From positions 11,160,001-11,224,000 of the forward strand of contig OX485804.1 in NCBI GenBank assembly GCA_950295325.1: a stretch of DNA of 64,000 bases, read 5' to 3'. The stretch comes from Polytrichum commune. Lineage: Eukaryota; Streptophyta; Polytrichopsida; Polytrichales; Polytrichaceae. Positions 44,601 to 59,100 of this stretch are shown in pieces. Position 1 is the stretch's first letter, and each line of letters opens with the position of its first letter. The translations under genes were made by a program, and so were the position numbers. The notes below the pieces were generated by a model that saw nothing but the letters and a program-made list of their open reading frames with translations, ran no database searches and was not told where the DNA came from.

Positions 44601-47600
44601 AAAATCCCATATGTGCAACTTGTCACACCTGTGTTGTGACCAGGAAACCTAGGGATGAAACTCCTTTTGCTTCTAACTTGTTCCAAGGCTAATATAAAAT
44701 TTTGAGAAAAAAATTGAGTTCATTTCTTGAGTTTGATTCTATTTGGGGAGTCCATAAGTGGTGAAAGGAGCAAAGAATGCCTAGATAAGACATGTGCGTT
44801 CTTTTATTTATGTAAAGATGAAACATCATGACCAAAGAAATTGAGAATATTATTAGGGGATTGTTATATCAAGCTCACAGTGCTTTAAATGACCTCAATC
44901 AATATGTAAGGTGTTGACTAGGCTCTAACTTGTCATCTGAGTTGGCCAAGTTCATCATTTTAACACATAGTTGATACCTTGCTCCTCTTCATGTGTGCGA
45001 TGAAAAATCAAAAATTGACAGGCCATGTGACCGTGCGATGCCTCTTTGTGGTTGTTTTACCAAACTACATGGTTGATTTAACAATCCCCTATAATTATTT
45101 ATGTAAAGATCAAACATGTCAGCACCTAAAACTCAACAAAGCCTTCCAAGACTTTCCGGTTTCAGTCAAAATGGGGGAATCCACCGTACACCTCATCCAC
45201 CCAAATTTCCATCCATCAATCGTGAAGGGCAACTTACGTGTAAAATCCCCCCATTGGACATACCTACATGCAAGGTACGTCCAATTGGGCGATCTTACAT
45301 ATATATAAGATCCTCCAACGCATGTACCTTGTATGGAAAGCTTCTAGCATCAAACCTAATCTCCTTGAATTTGGCATTTACATTTTGATAAATCATAGGC
45401 TTAAATCATTTGAAATAGCATTGAAATCCACAATGAAATGAAGCCTTGTTGCAGCATTGAATTGAAGCACAATTGTAACATCTCATTGTAATGTGTTGTA
45501 CTAAATGAAAGATTACTTTTGAATGAATGCTATGTAATCAAATGACAACTACTTCGTATGGGTACCAATCCAGTAATTGAGATCATGCTAGAACTACTGT
45601 ATGTATCATTGGAGTTTGTTGCACACATGCAATCTAAGGTTGTGAATCATGGTTGTTGAATGCCTTGCAGCCAGGTTGTTGCAATGGTAGGATTTGGAAT
45701 TGCAAGAGTGGTATCACAATCTGTTAGATTAGCAAATGATGAATGACCTCTAATATACGTAACAGTTGGGGAGTGATGATCAAAGTTTCCATATGCCATA
45801 TGATCCAACATAATCTTCCTCCCTTCGTCACTGTGCCAATATCGACACTCTTGGTCATTCATGTGATTGTCAGACACTCACATCACACATTCTTGCCTCT
45901 TCGATAAGGCACCAGTATATTGTTGAAGGTGCAGTCAGAACATTAGTGGTGGCGGAAAATTGGAGTACTTGAGTGCTAGTGTTGCCATTGTGCGCGCAAT
46001 TACACATGAACATTGTTGGAGCATCATGGTGATACATTTTCCTTGTTGAAAATCACATTGTCACAACGTCCTGAATTGCCAAAGTCGCATAAACGTCATT
46101 TGTCTGCAACACCAACGAAGCATGTTAGCAAAGTGTGAAAACATGATGAAACTAAAGCAAGGTATGCATGTGCACAAAATCCATAGAAATCTACTTGCTC
46201 CAGTACCCATATTTCACATGTTTGTTAGTGTTCGATGTCATGTAGTTCAGCGTCGACACCAAAATGACATTGAACACACCAAGCATAACTTTGAAAACCC
46301 TATGCCTTGTAATGTGCACCCCCATTTTGACAAGCACCAGTGCCTCGTTTACTTGAAAATTTGCAGTTGCTCGAGCATACTTGTCGGTTGATATGTTTGC
46401 CTACCAACTCTAGAATGTCAATGGCAAGATTTGTTGTAATTTTTTGCAAAGTATGTTGAGGCCGCGCGGAATCATCCCTGTCTTTGGACTCAAGAACAAG
46501 GGACGTGGTTTACCATTAGCGAATATTGGGCAAAAAGACATGATCAACTTATAGGTGTGCAAAACATCAATTCTAAAACAATTGACATGAGCCCTATGTT
46601 TCGTCACTGAGGAATTGCGGACTTTCACGTTGTACTTCATTTTTCCCCTTGACCAAAATAGTAAATCACAAAAATATGCAAAGTAAGATAATAATTTTCT
46701 TCAAAATTGATGCAAATTTTGAAAGCAAGTACCTAACAAAACTCTCCAAAGTTGTCCTTGTGTGAACTGAATTTGGTCTCCTGCACCTTCTTAATTCTTT
46801 GGCACCTCGAACTAGAAAAAGTCGAAGACAAAAGTAGCCAAATTTAAGATTCACACATGTTGGAGTGTTTGGCCGACACTTTGGTTGTGCCGGAACCATT
46901 GTCTCTTTGGCAAAGTCATGGACTCTTCTTCACGTCTCCACCAATACTAGTTGTTGAGGGCACTTCAATGAAATTTCACTGCAACAGATGTCTACACAAG
47001 TTTTTGGCTGTCTGTAGGACAGAGACTATGCATCAACTTCTTCGTTTCAAGAGCAAATTTCCTAACTACTTTGTGTTCACACTTGGACATTACTTGTTCT
47101 TGTTATTTTTGGTCCATTGTATTTAATGTGGATGTTATCTATAGTTTTTATATATATACAAGTGCTCCCTAAAATGCATTGAAAGAAATCTAGTTAACTA
47201 TAGTTATTTCGGCAATTCTTGATTATTTATTTTTAAAATTTCGGGTGATAAATGAGTAGCTTCAATCCTTGACCCGTATTTGAGAAGAAGGTGCACAAAA
47301 TCCAAGAAAGGTTTGGTATAGTAAATAGCCATGGATTGGCATGAGCAAAGTAATTAGCTACAATTGTAGTCTTTCATAGTAAAGGACAGAGCCTCACAGT
47401 TCTACCGTTTTCTTGTTTGGCCTACCATGCACAAATAAGTCGCCTTAGTGCCATCAATATATTAGTGAAGTTGTAAATAATAATCGCATTATAAGACAAT
47501 GCAACAATTAAGTTTAAATGATGTAATAGAAATTAGATCTTATGTTAAAATATGATCAACACCTACTTGCTTTGGGGGTACAATTCACTACTCTTCTTGG

Positions 47601-50600
47601 TGACCATCAACATAATTTCAACCAACATGTCAACAAAAGGCTTCACATCTTCCGCCCCCGAAATTTATCCAATAGTCTGAGAGGTATCATACTTCTTGAA
47701 TTGATGCCAACTATCAAATGCCCTCAACGCCCAATGTTCTAAATACCTCAACTTCCTCTTGCCATCATTGTTGATATTTTGCATATTTTTCTTCAATACC
47801 TATGTGTATTTATGAGGAGGCTCATGAACTATTTTCTCCTCTCCAAGTGCAAGTCACACCATAAATGAACATTTTTGAAAATCATTTTCAACAAACGCAT
47901 CATGTAGAACAAGCTCTACATTGCTCACATAATCATCACCTATGCTACCATCCAAGTCATTACCAAAACTTGTTTTGTATGAGAGACAATATGAAAATTA
48001 ATCACTTGGAGTTGGAACCAATTACCACTTCGGTTGTCAGGCTCTTTGGTAGTGTACTTGGTGGTTTATGGGTTGTCCTTGGTGGGTTTGGGAATATCCC
48101 TAGTTGATGCTTGTGGTGGATTGCCTCTACTAGGGTCCAGGGTTCTTTGTTCACTCTTCACGTGGCAGATATGCATCCGAGGGGCTCTACCTCCCCTCAA
48201 AGTGGCCGCATTTTACTTGGTTCTTGATTCACTTTGCCATAGTTTTTTGGCCTTCTAAAAACAAAAACAAAATCAAAATCAAAAAAAACGATAGAAAGAT
48301 AGAAATCATCTCCAAGAAAGACAATTTCATCAATCTCCATATGAGAACTTCCTTGAATAACTTTAACCAATATCTGTGAGTGTGACTCAAAAATTGAAAT
48401 CACATGCACAACACCAAAAGACAAATACTTGGGAATGTGCTTATGGAACCATGAGTATTGCCCTTGGGCAATGCTCTCGTATCCAAAAGGCGTCCTCCCT
48501 CATGCCTCCTCCTACTTTTATATTCCCATTTAATATTCCCATTTTCTTTACTATGAACTACATTGCAAAGGAGAATATAAAAAAATCGAAATAAGTTTTG
48601 GCAAAGGCAGTCAATACAAACTAGGAGCAATTAGACTGTGACAATTGCAACAACAAATTGAGGAGAGGCAATTAAAAATGATCATACCTAGCACATATTG
48701 TCATTATATGGCATAAACAAAGGACAATTGCCACGCCTTGGGAAGCTCGCCACCATTCCAATAGATCTAACCCCCACATAAGAGGTGTTGCCGTCCTCAT
48801 AATGTGCACTTTTAGCAAACGTGGATCATCACTTAGTCCAAAAACTACAATTGCTTTGATTCGTATAGGCAAGTGGGGGGCATATGCGCTAACATAAATG
48901 CACATATATATGGATATGATTATGATGAGCACATTAGTAGTGATTATTATGATATCTGTATCAATCCATTGAATTAATATAACACGTATGATCTGTATCA
49001 ATTCATTGAATTAATATAACACATATGAAAATGTATATTCATGTTTTCATCATATTTTATTGTTCAGACATTCAAATAAACATTGAGGGTACACCTATTG
49101 CTCTTGAAATTTAGATAGCTTGGAATTTTATCAACAAAGTTGCTCATGGAATTAGTTTAACCAAACTATCTATTTTTCTTTGAAAAAAGAAGGTCTAGTC
49201 GTACTTGGATATTGGTTAGTTAACAATCATGATCCTACTGGACTTGGCAATATCAAAATGTACTCTCCAAGAGTGGAGAATTGATTGACGTGCTCACAAA
49301 TGAGGGGAATGAGAACTAAGGCCTTGATTGCATTGATTTTTTTAAAGTGTAAAACACTTATACATGAAGATATCTACCTCTACTAAGTTCAACTTTCAAA
49401 TCAATCAAGTTGACATATAATATCCATGCTTAAGAACAGAAACAACCATAATGTTGGCACTCTGGATGAAGTAAATATAAATGCCAAGCTTATTCGCCCA
49501 CGTAACACTATGAAAATAACCTCAACATTGTGACATGAGGTACCATGACATATTGTGTCCAATATAGTACACAATCATGAAATATCTTAGAGAAGGTACA
49601 ATCTATATTTTTGGTTGTTGTATCATGTAGTATGCACACAATACGGGACGATTTACCATGTACATTATACTAGCGTGGGGCCATGCTATCCTGACTTGTT
49701 ACACCCGTGGTGTAGAATTAATGTCCCAGATCATCCCCGCAATGTCCGTTTTGCATGCCACAAGATTGGCTGACCATTTTGGAACTTTGGGACGCTGATT
49801 ATGGCATCATCCACCCATTCTTTGACAATGTTTCATTACTAATTGTTATATTACAACAAAACATGTTGTAATGTACTAGTGTTATCATTGTAGTAATGTT
49901 TCATACTCTCGTTTATACTCTATATCATTTGTTCTCCATGATACTTGACAACGTGCGAGTGGATTTGATAGGGATTTGATGCTCCCCATTGTATATTCCG
50001 TAAAGAGTAATGTCATGACTCATGTAGAACATCAAAATTGACTCCCACCTTGCTCTTCATTATTAATTATCTTAAGAGATTTTCATCTTCTCCTACGACA
50101 TAATACGAGATAGTTAGCATGGGTGGAATGGACTTTGGATTGGAAGAATATGGATCCAAATCCCATCCCTTTCCATATACACCCACAAAATACTAACATA
50201 CCACTTTCATACAAAGATTCCCATTTCCAAGCATCCCTACACCCCATTCCTTTGCTTTAAAACAAAACCATTTCCCTTTAATTTGACACACAAACCACAT
50301 TCAATGTGATAAATACCAAGTCCATCTACCCAAGATGACCATTAGACATGTACTCCCTTGGTTCACTATTACTCGTCTTTCACTAAATATACAAACAAGT
50401 GGTTTTGTAGTACAATTGTGATTGTGGCTATTTATAGTCAAATGCATAGTGCATTTTTCTTTTCTATATCAAAAAATATAGGATTTAAAGGATGAAGAAC
50501 ATACCCAAGCCCTATGAGAATAATGCACATGTCATGTTAATCTTAGTCACATGTTGCAAAATTGCCCACCAAAAGGTGGCAATAGCTTATGGGCAAAGAG

Positions 50601-52200
50601 GCTCTACATGTACGCTTGCTTCCCTAGGTAGCCAATCTATCTATCTACATATCTACACACTTTATTCAAACATGCGTGTCACAAAGGTCATGCTCCCTAA
50701 GGAAGCCCTCAATTTATAAAGAACCAATGTACAATTAAGGTCTTTATGACCTTGTCCTTTTTTGAGCTTGGGACTTTTATGATGTCCCAATGTCTTGATT
50801 GTAAATATGTTTATAAACCCCCAAGCGTCTAAGAGGCCCAAACTGGGCATGTCCAAGGAAAAAAAACATACTCAAACTACATACTTTCATATTTAGCTAA
50901 TCGTCATTGTCAAAAATGACCCTATCTAGATTCAACCTATTCTTCAAGTGCATTATTTGTATAAGTTAAAGGTTGTAACATTATTGAACATTTACGTTCA
51001 AATAGGCAACATGGATGCCTTTGGAAGCAAATACATATGTTGTATTTTGATCATTGATGTCTAGTATAAGTGTATTTATGGTTTTCTCTTTGACGTAATG
51101 ATGTGGGAGTTCATGGCCAAAGGCTTGGACTTTGGGCTTGGCCTTTGGAGGCTTCACACTACTATGCTTGGCCGAAGGCTCCGATTCTTATATTTTATTG
51201 ACTGTTTTCAACCCACTTCTTTGGACCCTCAACAAAGTTTGGCCACTCAATCCCACAACGTCTCAACTTGGACAGCCATAGTGTGAAGCGGCCCTCAGGT
51301 TTTGAACACATAAACATGTAAATCACAATCTATCACCTTAGTGAAGCCTGTATGAATTGTGTATATGGCCGTCTATTGAGACCCCACGTGGCACATCCTC
51401 CAATGCAATGAGAATTTATTTTCTTTTAATATTTTAAAGAAATTACATGTAATATCCTATCCTATGTTCGGGGAAAACCGACGGCTAGTTCATTATCAGC
51501 CGATGGATTTCCCCTCATGGCCGGTCCAAATTTCCAACCATCGGATGGCAATCCGACTGTAATTTCAATCCTCCGGCAATTAGCTAATGGACTAGAAAAT
51601 GTCCCGGAAATGTAGCCGATTCTTCTTGTGAGTTACTGGATTTCAGCCGGAAGCATCCAGAACGCTATTTGTATGGGGCATTTGATGATGCACTTGAGGA
51701 AGTACCCTAAGCCTCAAACTTTTTGAATTATGCAACCTTTCCATGACCAAATCCAATTGCTTCTATGAAGAATTGGGGGACCCTTGGCCTTCAAGCGGTG
51801 AAGGCATTGCTAGGTTCAATTCATGCCAAGGATATTAACTCTTCAAATTTAAAGTTTTGAACATGCCTATCTTTTCACTTATTCAAGATTTTGTACTAAG
51901 AAATGATTTCTAATAAATTTTCATACATTTTTTAAACAATTAGTGCCGATATGAATTCCTTTTAATCGGATATTGGCCAATGAAAATATGAAAATATAGG
52001 CAATTGGCCGATTGATTTTACAAAAGACCGGCTCTTGCCGATGTAAATTGGGTAAAATCCGACCCTTCGTAGCAACTACCGGCAATTAGCCACTAAAGCT
52101 TCAAAAACTTCCCGAACTCTGATCCTATCATATTCCACTGTTGTGTAAATGTATTCCATTATATATGAGAAGGAATATTATGGCCTGCTGCAGTGGGACG
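44600..52200. other. Long AT-rich intergenic region
   Basis: No gene is recognisable over about 7.6 kb. The minus-strand frame at 45647-45877 (with ECRYWHSDEGRK) and the frames at 46122-46391 and 46857-47126 look like possible decayed coding DNA but match no family I can name. Other content: a 37-bp duplication at 48954-49027, and a possible small MITE end at 51294, which read on the minus strand starts GGGCCGCTTCACACTATGGC and has a weak partner near 51147. Confidence 0.5.
48954..49027 (+). repeat. 37-bp tandem duplication
   Basis: Units 48954-48990 and 48991-49027 both start ATCTGTATCAAT and differ at only two positions, so the duplication is recent or conserved. It lies in non-coding DNA. 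Confidence 0.85.
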
Positions 52201-53195
52201 TTTCCTGATTAGCCTAATGTAAGCACCTCATTTTCATATTCAGGAAAGCTTAATAGTAGTAAACCGTTCGGTGGGAATGGGACCCAGCATTCAAAATTTG
52301 TCAGGGGCCGTTGCTCCCTGGCCCACACGAGATGGATGAAACACGCCACATGAAGAATCATCCATCCAGCACTACGAACACTGCACTCGCAGCCAGCCAC
52401 GGGAAGGATGGAATCCATCACAAAGCAGATGAGAACGCGACAAGCCAGCCGATCCTAGCGAAGGTATGGATGATAAATGAATGATGGATGAAATCTGAGC
52501 AGTTTGAATCTGTCTCCGCGGCCGTCTTCCTTCTTCCTCTCGCACACTCCCGCTCTCGCCTGTCGCCAATGGCCTTGGAAGTTCGCCTCGCCCAACGATT
52601 TGTTGTTGCGTAAGTGTACATCCATTGCATTGCTGGCCCGGTCAAGCCTCGCAACGGCTCCAAAACCAGGGGTGGGTTATTAATAGCTACGTTGGAGTGG
52701 AGTTCGTGTTTGGGAGTGGAGCCAATCTCTCTTGTTTTGGGCCTACCGTAGATTGTAGAATCAATAGAAGTATGTTTAATGCGCATTCCACCTTCTTGAA
52801 TGTAGTCCTCCGAATTTCCCTTTAGCTTCAAATCTTGGGGATGGCTTTGGTGCTTTGAGAGCTGTTCTTTTCTTTCCCCTTTCTTCGAAGTCCGGAACAA
52901 GGATTGTTGTATTTTGGTTTTGGAATGGTTGGAAATTGGGGTGGGAGTTTTTCCTCCTGCTTTGCAATTGGGGGTGGCATTGTCGATTTAGAGAGAGAGA
53001 GGTCAATTTGGAAAGTTAAGGTGTTGGATGCAACAATCAGTACGTGGATTAGGTGCAGGTATTAGGATGGCAATGATGTACTCACATGGCAGTGGACGTC
53101 CCGGAAGATGGGAGGAGCGTGTGCGGGCCGTTGAGAGGGAGAGGAAAAAGCCTTGAGCTTATTGGACAGTGCATTGGCGTTTGGGTTAGGGAAAA
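52200..53195. promoter_or_regulatory. Promoter and leader region of the large Ser-rich gene
   Basis: GC content rises here relative to the intergenic DNA. A short upstream frame starts at ATG 52569 (MALEVRLAQRFVVA, then stop), and its end overlaps a good donor sequence GTAAGTG near 52610, so the leader may contain an intron. A GAGAGAGAGAG run lies near 52992-53001. Transcription start and any leader intron are inferred, not shown. Confidence 0.4.
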
Positions 53196-56100
53196 ATGGA
53201 AGTAGCAAGGATGGAAAATGTGGAAGAGAATCTGGATCTTCTCAACTTTGATCAAGAGGACGATAATCTGCTGTTGGCAACAAGCCCTGTCCCAGAGGTT
53301 TTCTTAGGGGTATCCCCTCCATCACCGGCACCTATTAGTGATGGTAACAAGAAGGCATCCCCCTTAGGAGAGCTTGAAAACCGTAATGGTAACGGTGAGT
53401 GTTTCTTGTCAATCCAGAATCTTAGTTTCTGAAACTTATGTTGAAAATTTGAGTGCTTCTTGAAACATTGCATGTAATTGGTGGGAATTCACTCTGCGGT
53501 AATTAGGCGGGTATACAACACCCTAGGAATTAAGACCTCCTTCTCTTTTCTAAATGGAAGAACAATAATTTCGTACATTGCCTTACTTGTTTAGGTAGGG
53601 GATTGATGATGTCATCATCATGCTGCGCATATGTTTGGATTTCCTTTGCACTAATGCTGCCTTCACTATTCAAATCGCAGGAGAGCAAGGAGAGCAAGGA
53701 GGACCAGGGAGAATGGTTGCTCTGCAGATTGACTTAAATGTGAAAGTAGAGCCGACAGTTTCCAATTCGCCCAATATTCCTAGCTCCGTGCTGTCGGTTT
53801 TAGATCTTAATGCAGTCAACAAGCTCAACATCAACCGTGATATGGGTGAAGCTACATGGTCCCGGAAAGCTCCTGCAACAAAAGGTGCGTTAATCGTGTA
53901 TGTTCTGAGAATGTGGAGACGTGAGTAGGCATGGGATTCGGAGATATATTATTACTGTAAGATGTTGTGGCCACTCTAATTTCTGCTGCACATGTTGGGT
54001 GTCACTTGTCCCAAGAGGGTTGGAAGGACTTGATACAAAGAAGCATAGTAGGAATATATCAAGAAGAATAAACATGTCAGAGCACATGGCAGCCTGCAAT
54101 GAGAGACTCATAACTTGTTGGAGCCACACAATGCTCAACCTTATTTCCTCCATCTAATCAGTGCCTTTCATAAATATCACAGTACCCTGAATTGCAACTG
54201 TCAATTCACCTCAAATTGTTGACAATATATACCCGGGTGTGTTCAGACATATTCTTAATTTGTTGCTGTGGTGTAGGTTCCGTGCAATTAGATGGCATTG
54301 CAGAGACATCCCCGGTTAAGAATCCTTGCTCCATTGCAACCCAACTTAGCAGAAGCTACCTGGACATTGAGAGAGAGCAAGCAGGAATGACTCCAGAGAA
54401 GGGCGACGGAGAACCCACTGTCCATCGAAAGAGCAGGACAAGACGCTCAACGACACTGCGCAAGTCTCTAGCTTGGGACAAGGCTTTCTTTACGGATGAG
54501 GGTAATGTCCTTGTACATGTCAAGAATTATGTGCCCCGTGTGCTCTTGCAAGGGATTTGTCATTGTGGTGCTTGGACAGTTTGACAGTTTTGCTTGACGC
54601 TCAAATGCAGGTGTGTTGGACAATGAAGAGCTATTTGCTGTTGTCTCTGATACTCCGAGGGAACTGCCAATGCCGGAATTGTCGAGCCTTTGGAATGTTC
54701 CAGAGAATCTTGTTATCTCAAGTGATGTTGTGTCAACCGGTGCCACATCCAGTGCTCTCAAGCCAGAATCAACGACCCTTTGGAATGTTGAAGAGAATCA
54801 TGTCACGCCAAGGGAAGTTGTATCAACTGTTGCTACAGCCAGTGCTCGCAAGTCGGAACTGGCGACCCTTTCGGATGTTCCAGAGGGGATTGTCGTCCTA
54901 GCTGAAGCTATACCAACCATTTCCACGGCCAATGCTCGCAGGATTCAAAAGCAGTCGGTGTTGAATACTACTCATGCCAATACTCCAAAGCCATCCCAAG
55001 GTCAGCTGCAAACTATCTTTTGACGAGATTATTTGATTCCTCTTGTTATTTCGCCTGAACATCCAAACAAGCATAGAATTTTCTCATACTCTCACATGCT
55101 CTTCGTGCAGATGCTGCACCACCTTCCTCAGGTCGCCCTGTGCGGCAAATTAAAACAACGGGTTCCCATGCATTTTCAAATGCTTACTCAAGAGCTGCAG
55201 CCTTACCACAGGGCTCCACATCCATACCATTGCCAACTGGTTCGTCGTCGAGAGCAGTAAGGCAACCTGCTGGAGGTCACAGACTATCTGCTGAGCACGT
55301 GCACGGGTCCAGCTCAGATGTAAGCTCACATTGTTGAGATGTTCAAAATTGCACCATTCCAACATGTCAAGAATTGGTAGCTAATGACTGTTCCATCTTG
55401 TGGTTGATAGGCTCGCAGTGCTTGCACTACCAAGCAACAGCAGCAGCAGCTGCAGCAACAGGAACCGGCAGCAGGATCAGGCTTACACCATCAAGCAAGA
55501 ATTGCCGCCATGAAGAAGGCACACGAAGCTCCAGGGCAAAAGGGGCCACGCGTTTGGAATCCAATCAAGAAAGTAGATAAACATGTTGAGGAGGTGCCTA
55601 AAGGGAAGCCACCAGTGATGCTTCGGTGCAATTCCACCCCAAATCTGCAAGGCTCTCCTTCATCACTTTCTCGAAGAATGTCCATTATGTCCAAGAAGGT
55701 GAAAGACACGCTAGGAAAAGTGATGACAGGTAACATTGAAATACAAAACATTGCATCCATGGAACTATACATCACTTTGAGTAATGTTCTCTCCTTGTTT
55801 ACTTGCCATTCCTTGTGTTATGTATAAGCACTACGCTGGGTCCCAACTCGACCACCATCTATGTCTATGGGGTGGTGATTCATATCTGTTACTGGACATT
55901 CGCAGGTCGATTGCAAAAACCAGCTTCAACCCCTTCCTCGCCGCATGTACCATCTCCAAAGAAGACTTCAATATTCTCCAAGAAGCCTTTGGCATTGCCA
56001 GCTGTGTCGGAAGTGAAGGACCCGAGTACCAGAGCGAGGTCGACTCATGCTGCTGCCCCAACTGTAGAGAAGCAAGCTCCTAAAGGGCCGGTGTACACCG

Positions 56101-59100
56101 TCAGAGACATGTTACAGGGTAAAGTACCTTCCTCGATTCGGAGAGATAGTGTAGGTCAGGGCCCCACCCTGACGAGGAGCAAGAGTGCATTTAGTGCCCC
56201 TGGACTTCCGAGAGTTGCAGGAGCTGGGCCCGTGCGAGTCATTCAACCTGTGGCACCTCTTACAACAGAACCTCCAGCCGTGGCTGCACAACCCACTGGC
56301 TTGCGCAAACCGTCGCCCAAACTCGGCTTCTTTGATTCAGTACGTTCACACTGTCAACAACTTAGTCTGTGCTGTATAAAACGTAGAGACCCAAAATCTT
56401 CACAGTTATGCCATTTGAAATACTTGATGCCTGAAATTTAAATTGGAGTTACATGATGGAAGTCAGCTGATTGGTCTTGACTTTTTGATCGCAATCTGCA
56501 AGATCTCATGATTTGCAATTGTGGTGGTGCAGTCTAGGACACCGTCAATGCCACAGAAATCATCAGCAATTAGTCAACCTTTTCAAGGGAGCTTACCTGC
56601 AAGGCCGGAAAGTGAGGCTTCAATTGCAACCTTACCAGGTGGAACACATGGGAAGCATTTGCAGGCACAACCGTCTTCCGATGCCAATGCGTCACATCTA
56701 CGGTATGGAGTGGTATCTGCACCTACTTCACCTAGAGCCCATGTCTTGTACCCAAGTTCTCTGCAAGGCCACTCATCCAGAACCACAAGGGCTTCATCAC
56801 CAACTAGGGCTGTTGCTGCTGTTGCAGATTCTCATACGAACCACAAAGCTGAAACTCACCAGCTTGTAGGGAAGAAGCTTCAGTTTGGACAGAAACCTAA
56901 AGCATTTAAGCCATTTAAGCCATGTGCCCCATCTAAGCCATGGGACTCTGAGTGGGCCAAATCCTCAGAGCCAAGTGAGGACAGTGCAGACATACGAGAT
57001 TCTGAAAGGAAGAAGGGCATGGAACCAGAGGGGTGCCTCGACACTAGAAATGTTCCAAGCGAGAATGGCACTGATCATGCTCCTGTTCCATCTGTGTCTG
57101 TGGGAGGTGAAGATGGTCTTGGACAACCTGGCTTGCCTCTACAGCCAAGAGGAGACACTGGAATGAAAGAGGACATCAATAGTCTATCAGGCAAATCATC
57201 AAGCTCAACTAGTTCGGTTGATTCAGGATGTGGGACTATTTCTGCTTGCATCAAAGACTTTGGAGTGCTGTCGGTCAGTGCTGAGTGTTGTGACAGTCTG
57301 GAAATCGATAGACTGACTTCAGGCTCTAAAATTGTCTCCGAAGCCCTTGTGTCTTCAAGCCCTCGAAATTCAATCTCCGCACACACTGAGGATTTATATT
57401 ACTCAGAAACAACCTGCCTTTCATTACAATCCTCTGCACTTGTGCCTTCGGTGCTCAATAGTACCTCATCAACTCACAGGACCACCGAGGAGACAGCAGA
57501 GATCTGTGGCACACAGCCTTTACCAGAAAGGGCTAATTGTTCAGCTTCTTCGAAGCTCTCAAGTGACCTTGACCCACAATCAGGAGTAGCAGATCCCTGT
57601 CAGCTAAACTCGGGATGTGAGACAAATGGATCAATGGGTGGTATTTCTCTTCTTTCATCATGTTGTGATGACCTTGACTCTAAGAAACCAATGCCGATTG
57701 GCAAGGATGGAGGTCAAGCAGAATTGATGTACTTGCCTGAGGCTGGGCAAAGTGCTAGAGTCCAGGAACAGGACCTTTCCAGCTCCCAGAATGGATGCGA
57801 AGGATTTAAGATCACATCTCCATCCATGTCACCTACTCATTTCAGGAAGACAGATTCTGAGCAGATACTTACTCCACGCCATGCTGCTTCTATCCCAGTG
57901 ACCAGTGCAGATGTCCCAATTTTCTCTGAAGCTACCGAGTCGATGACATTAGTGGGTGCTGGAATATCACCAGCATCTCGTTCGAAGCTGGCCACATGGA
58001 AGGAGGTCTCTGAGGTCATTGACAGCAAGCCAGCTTGGGATTGCTCTCCGATTATTGACAGCAAGCCAGCTTGGGATTGCACTCAGGTCATTGACAGCAA
58101 GCCAGCTTGGGATTGCTCTCAAGTCATTGACAACAACCCGGCTTGGAATAAGTCTCATACTGCATGTGAGCTCCCTGAGCATTTAATCAAGGTTGGCGGT
58201 GAATCCACACCCAGAACTCAATTAAGTTCACCCGCGTCTAAGGAATGTTTTCAAACTACTGGTTTGACAAATAAGGTACATGCGTCTCCAAGAAGCAGGA
58301 GTTTTAGGGAGACATCTACTAGGCTGGGTACTCCTAGAAGTGACTACAGTTCACCAGTGGCACAGAGCAAATTTTCCCGGAACAACTCGTGCCATAGGCC
58401 AGCATGGCATTCAGGATCCCCGGGTGAAGTTTCCCCTGCGTCTGGAAAGAATGCTAGGTTAGTCTCTCCTAGCCATGCCCCAGATGCGGCTGGCAGCTTT
58501 GAGACTTTAACGTCTTCTCGCAGCAACTCGTTGCGCACTCCTGATGGCTCTGCGAAAAGGGTGGTCAGGAAGATTGTGGAGTTTGAGAGTCCATCCTCCC
58601 AGTGGTCAGACTGGCCTGTCCTTGGAGCTGCTATTTCGGAGGATCAAGTCCCAGGGTCTGGAAAGAAAGAAGAGGAAGGTTTGTCAAAGCCTAACCTGCC
58701 CAGACCCTCATCAACAGACCACATCATCATAGAGCCTTCCTCTGAGGCACAACTAGCCAGTTCCGCTGCAGCTGGTATGAGCACTCCGCCGTCGAAGCCT
58801 GCTGAATTAGCTGAAGCTGATGCAAATGATCGAAACCCATTAGCTGGGCTGAATGTCGACTGTACGCCTGGTTCAAACAAGAAAGGATCCTCATTATTCT
58901 CCTTTGCAAAGAAAGCCGTTGGTCGGCTGAAGTCATCTCCAATCTCTGCAGATTTATTGTCAGGACAAGAGAATGAGGAATCTCCTAGGTCACACAAGAC
59001 CAGCCGAAGGCTGAGCAGATCTTCCAGCCACAACACTTCATGTAGCCCTGCAGTTGAACCCAGAGTACTTTCTCCATGCTCAGAAGAAAAGATGCGCTCC

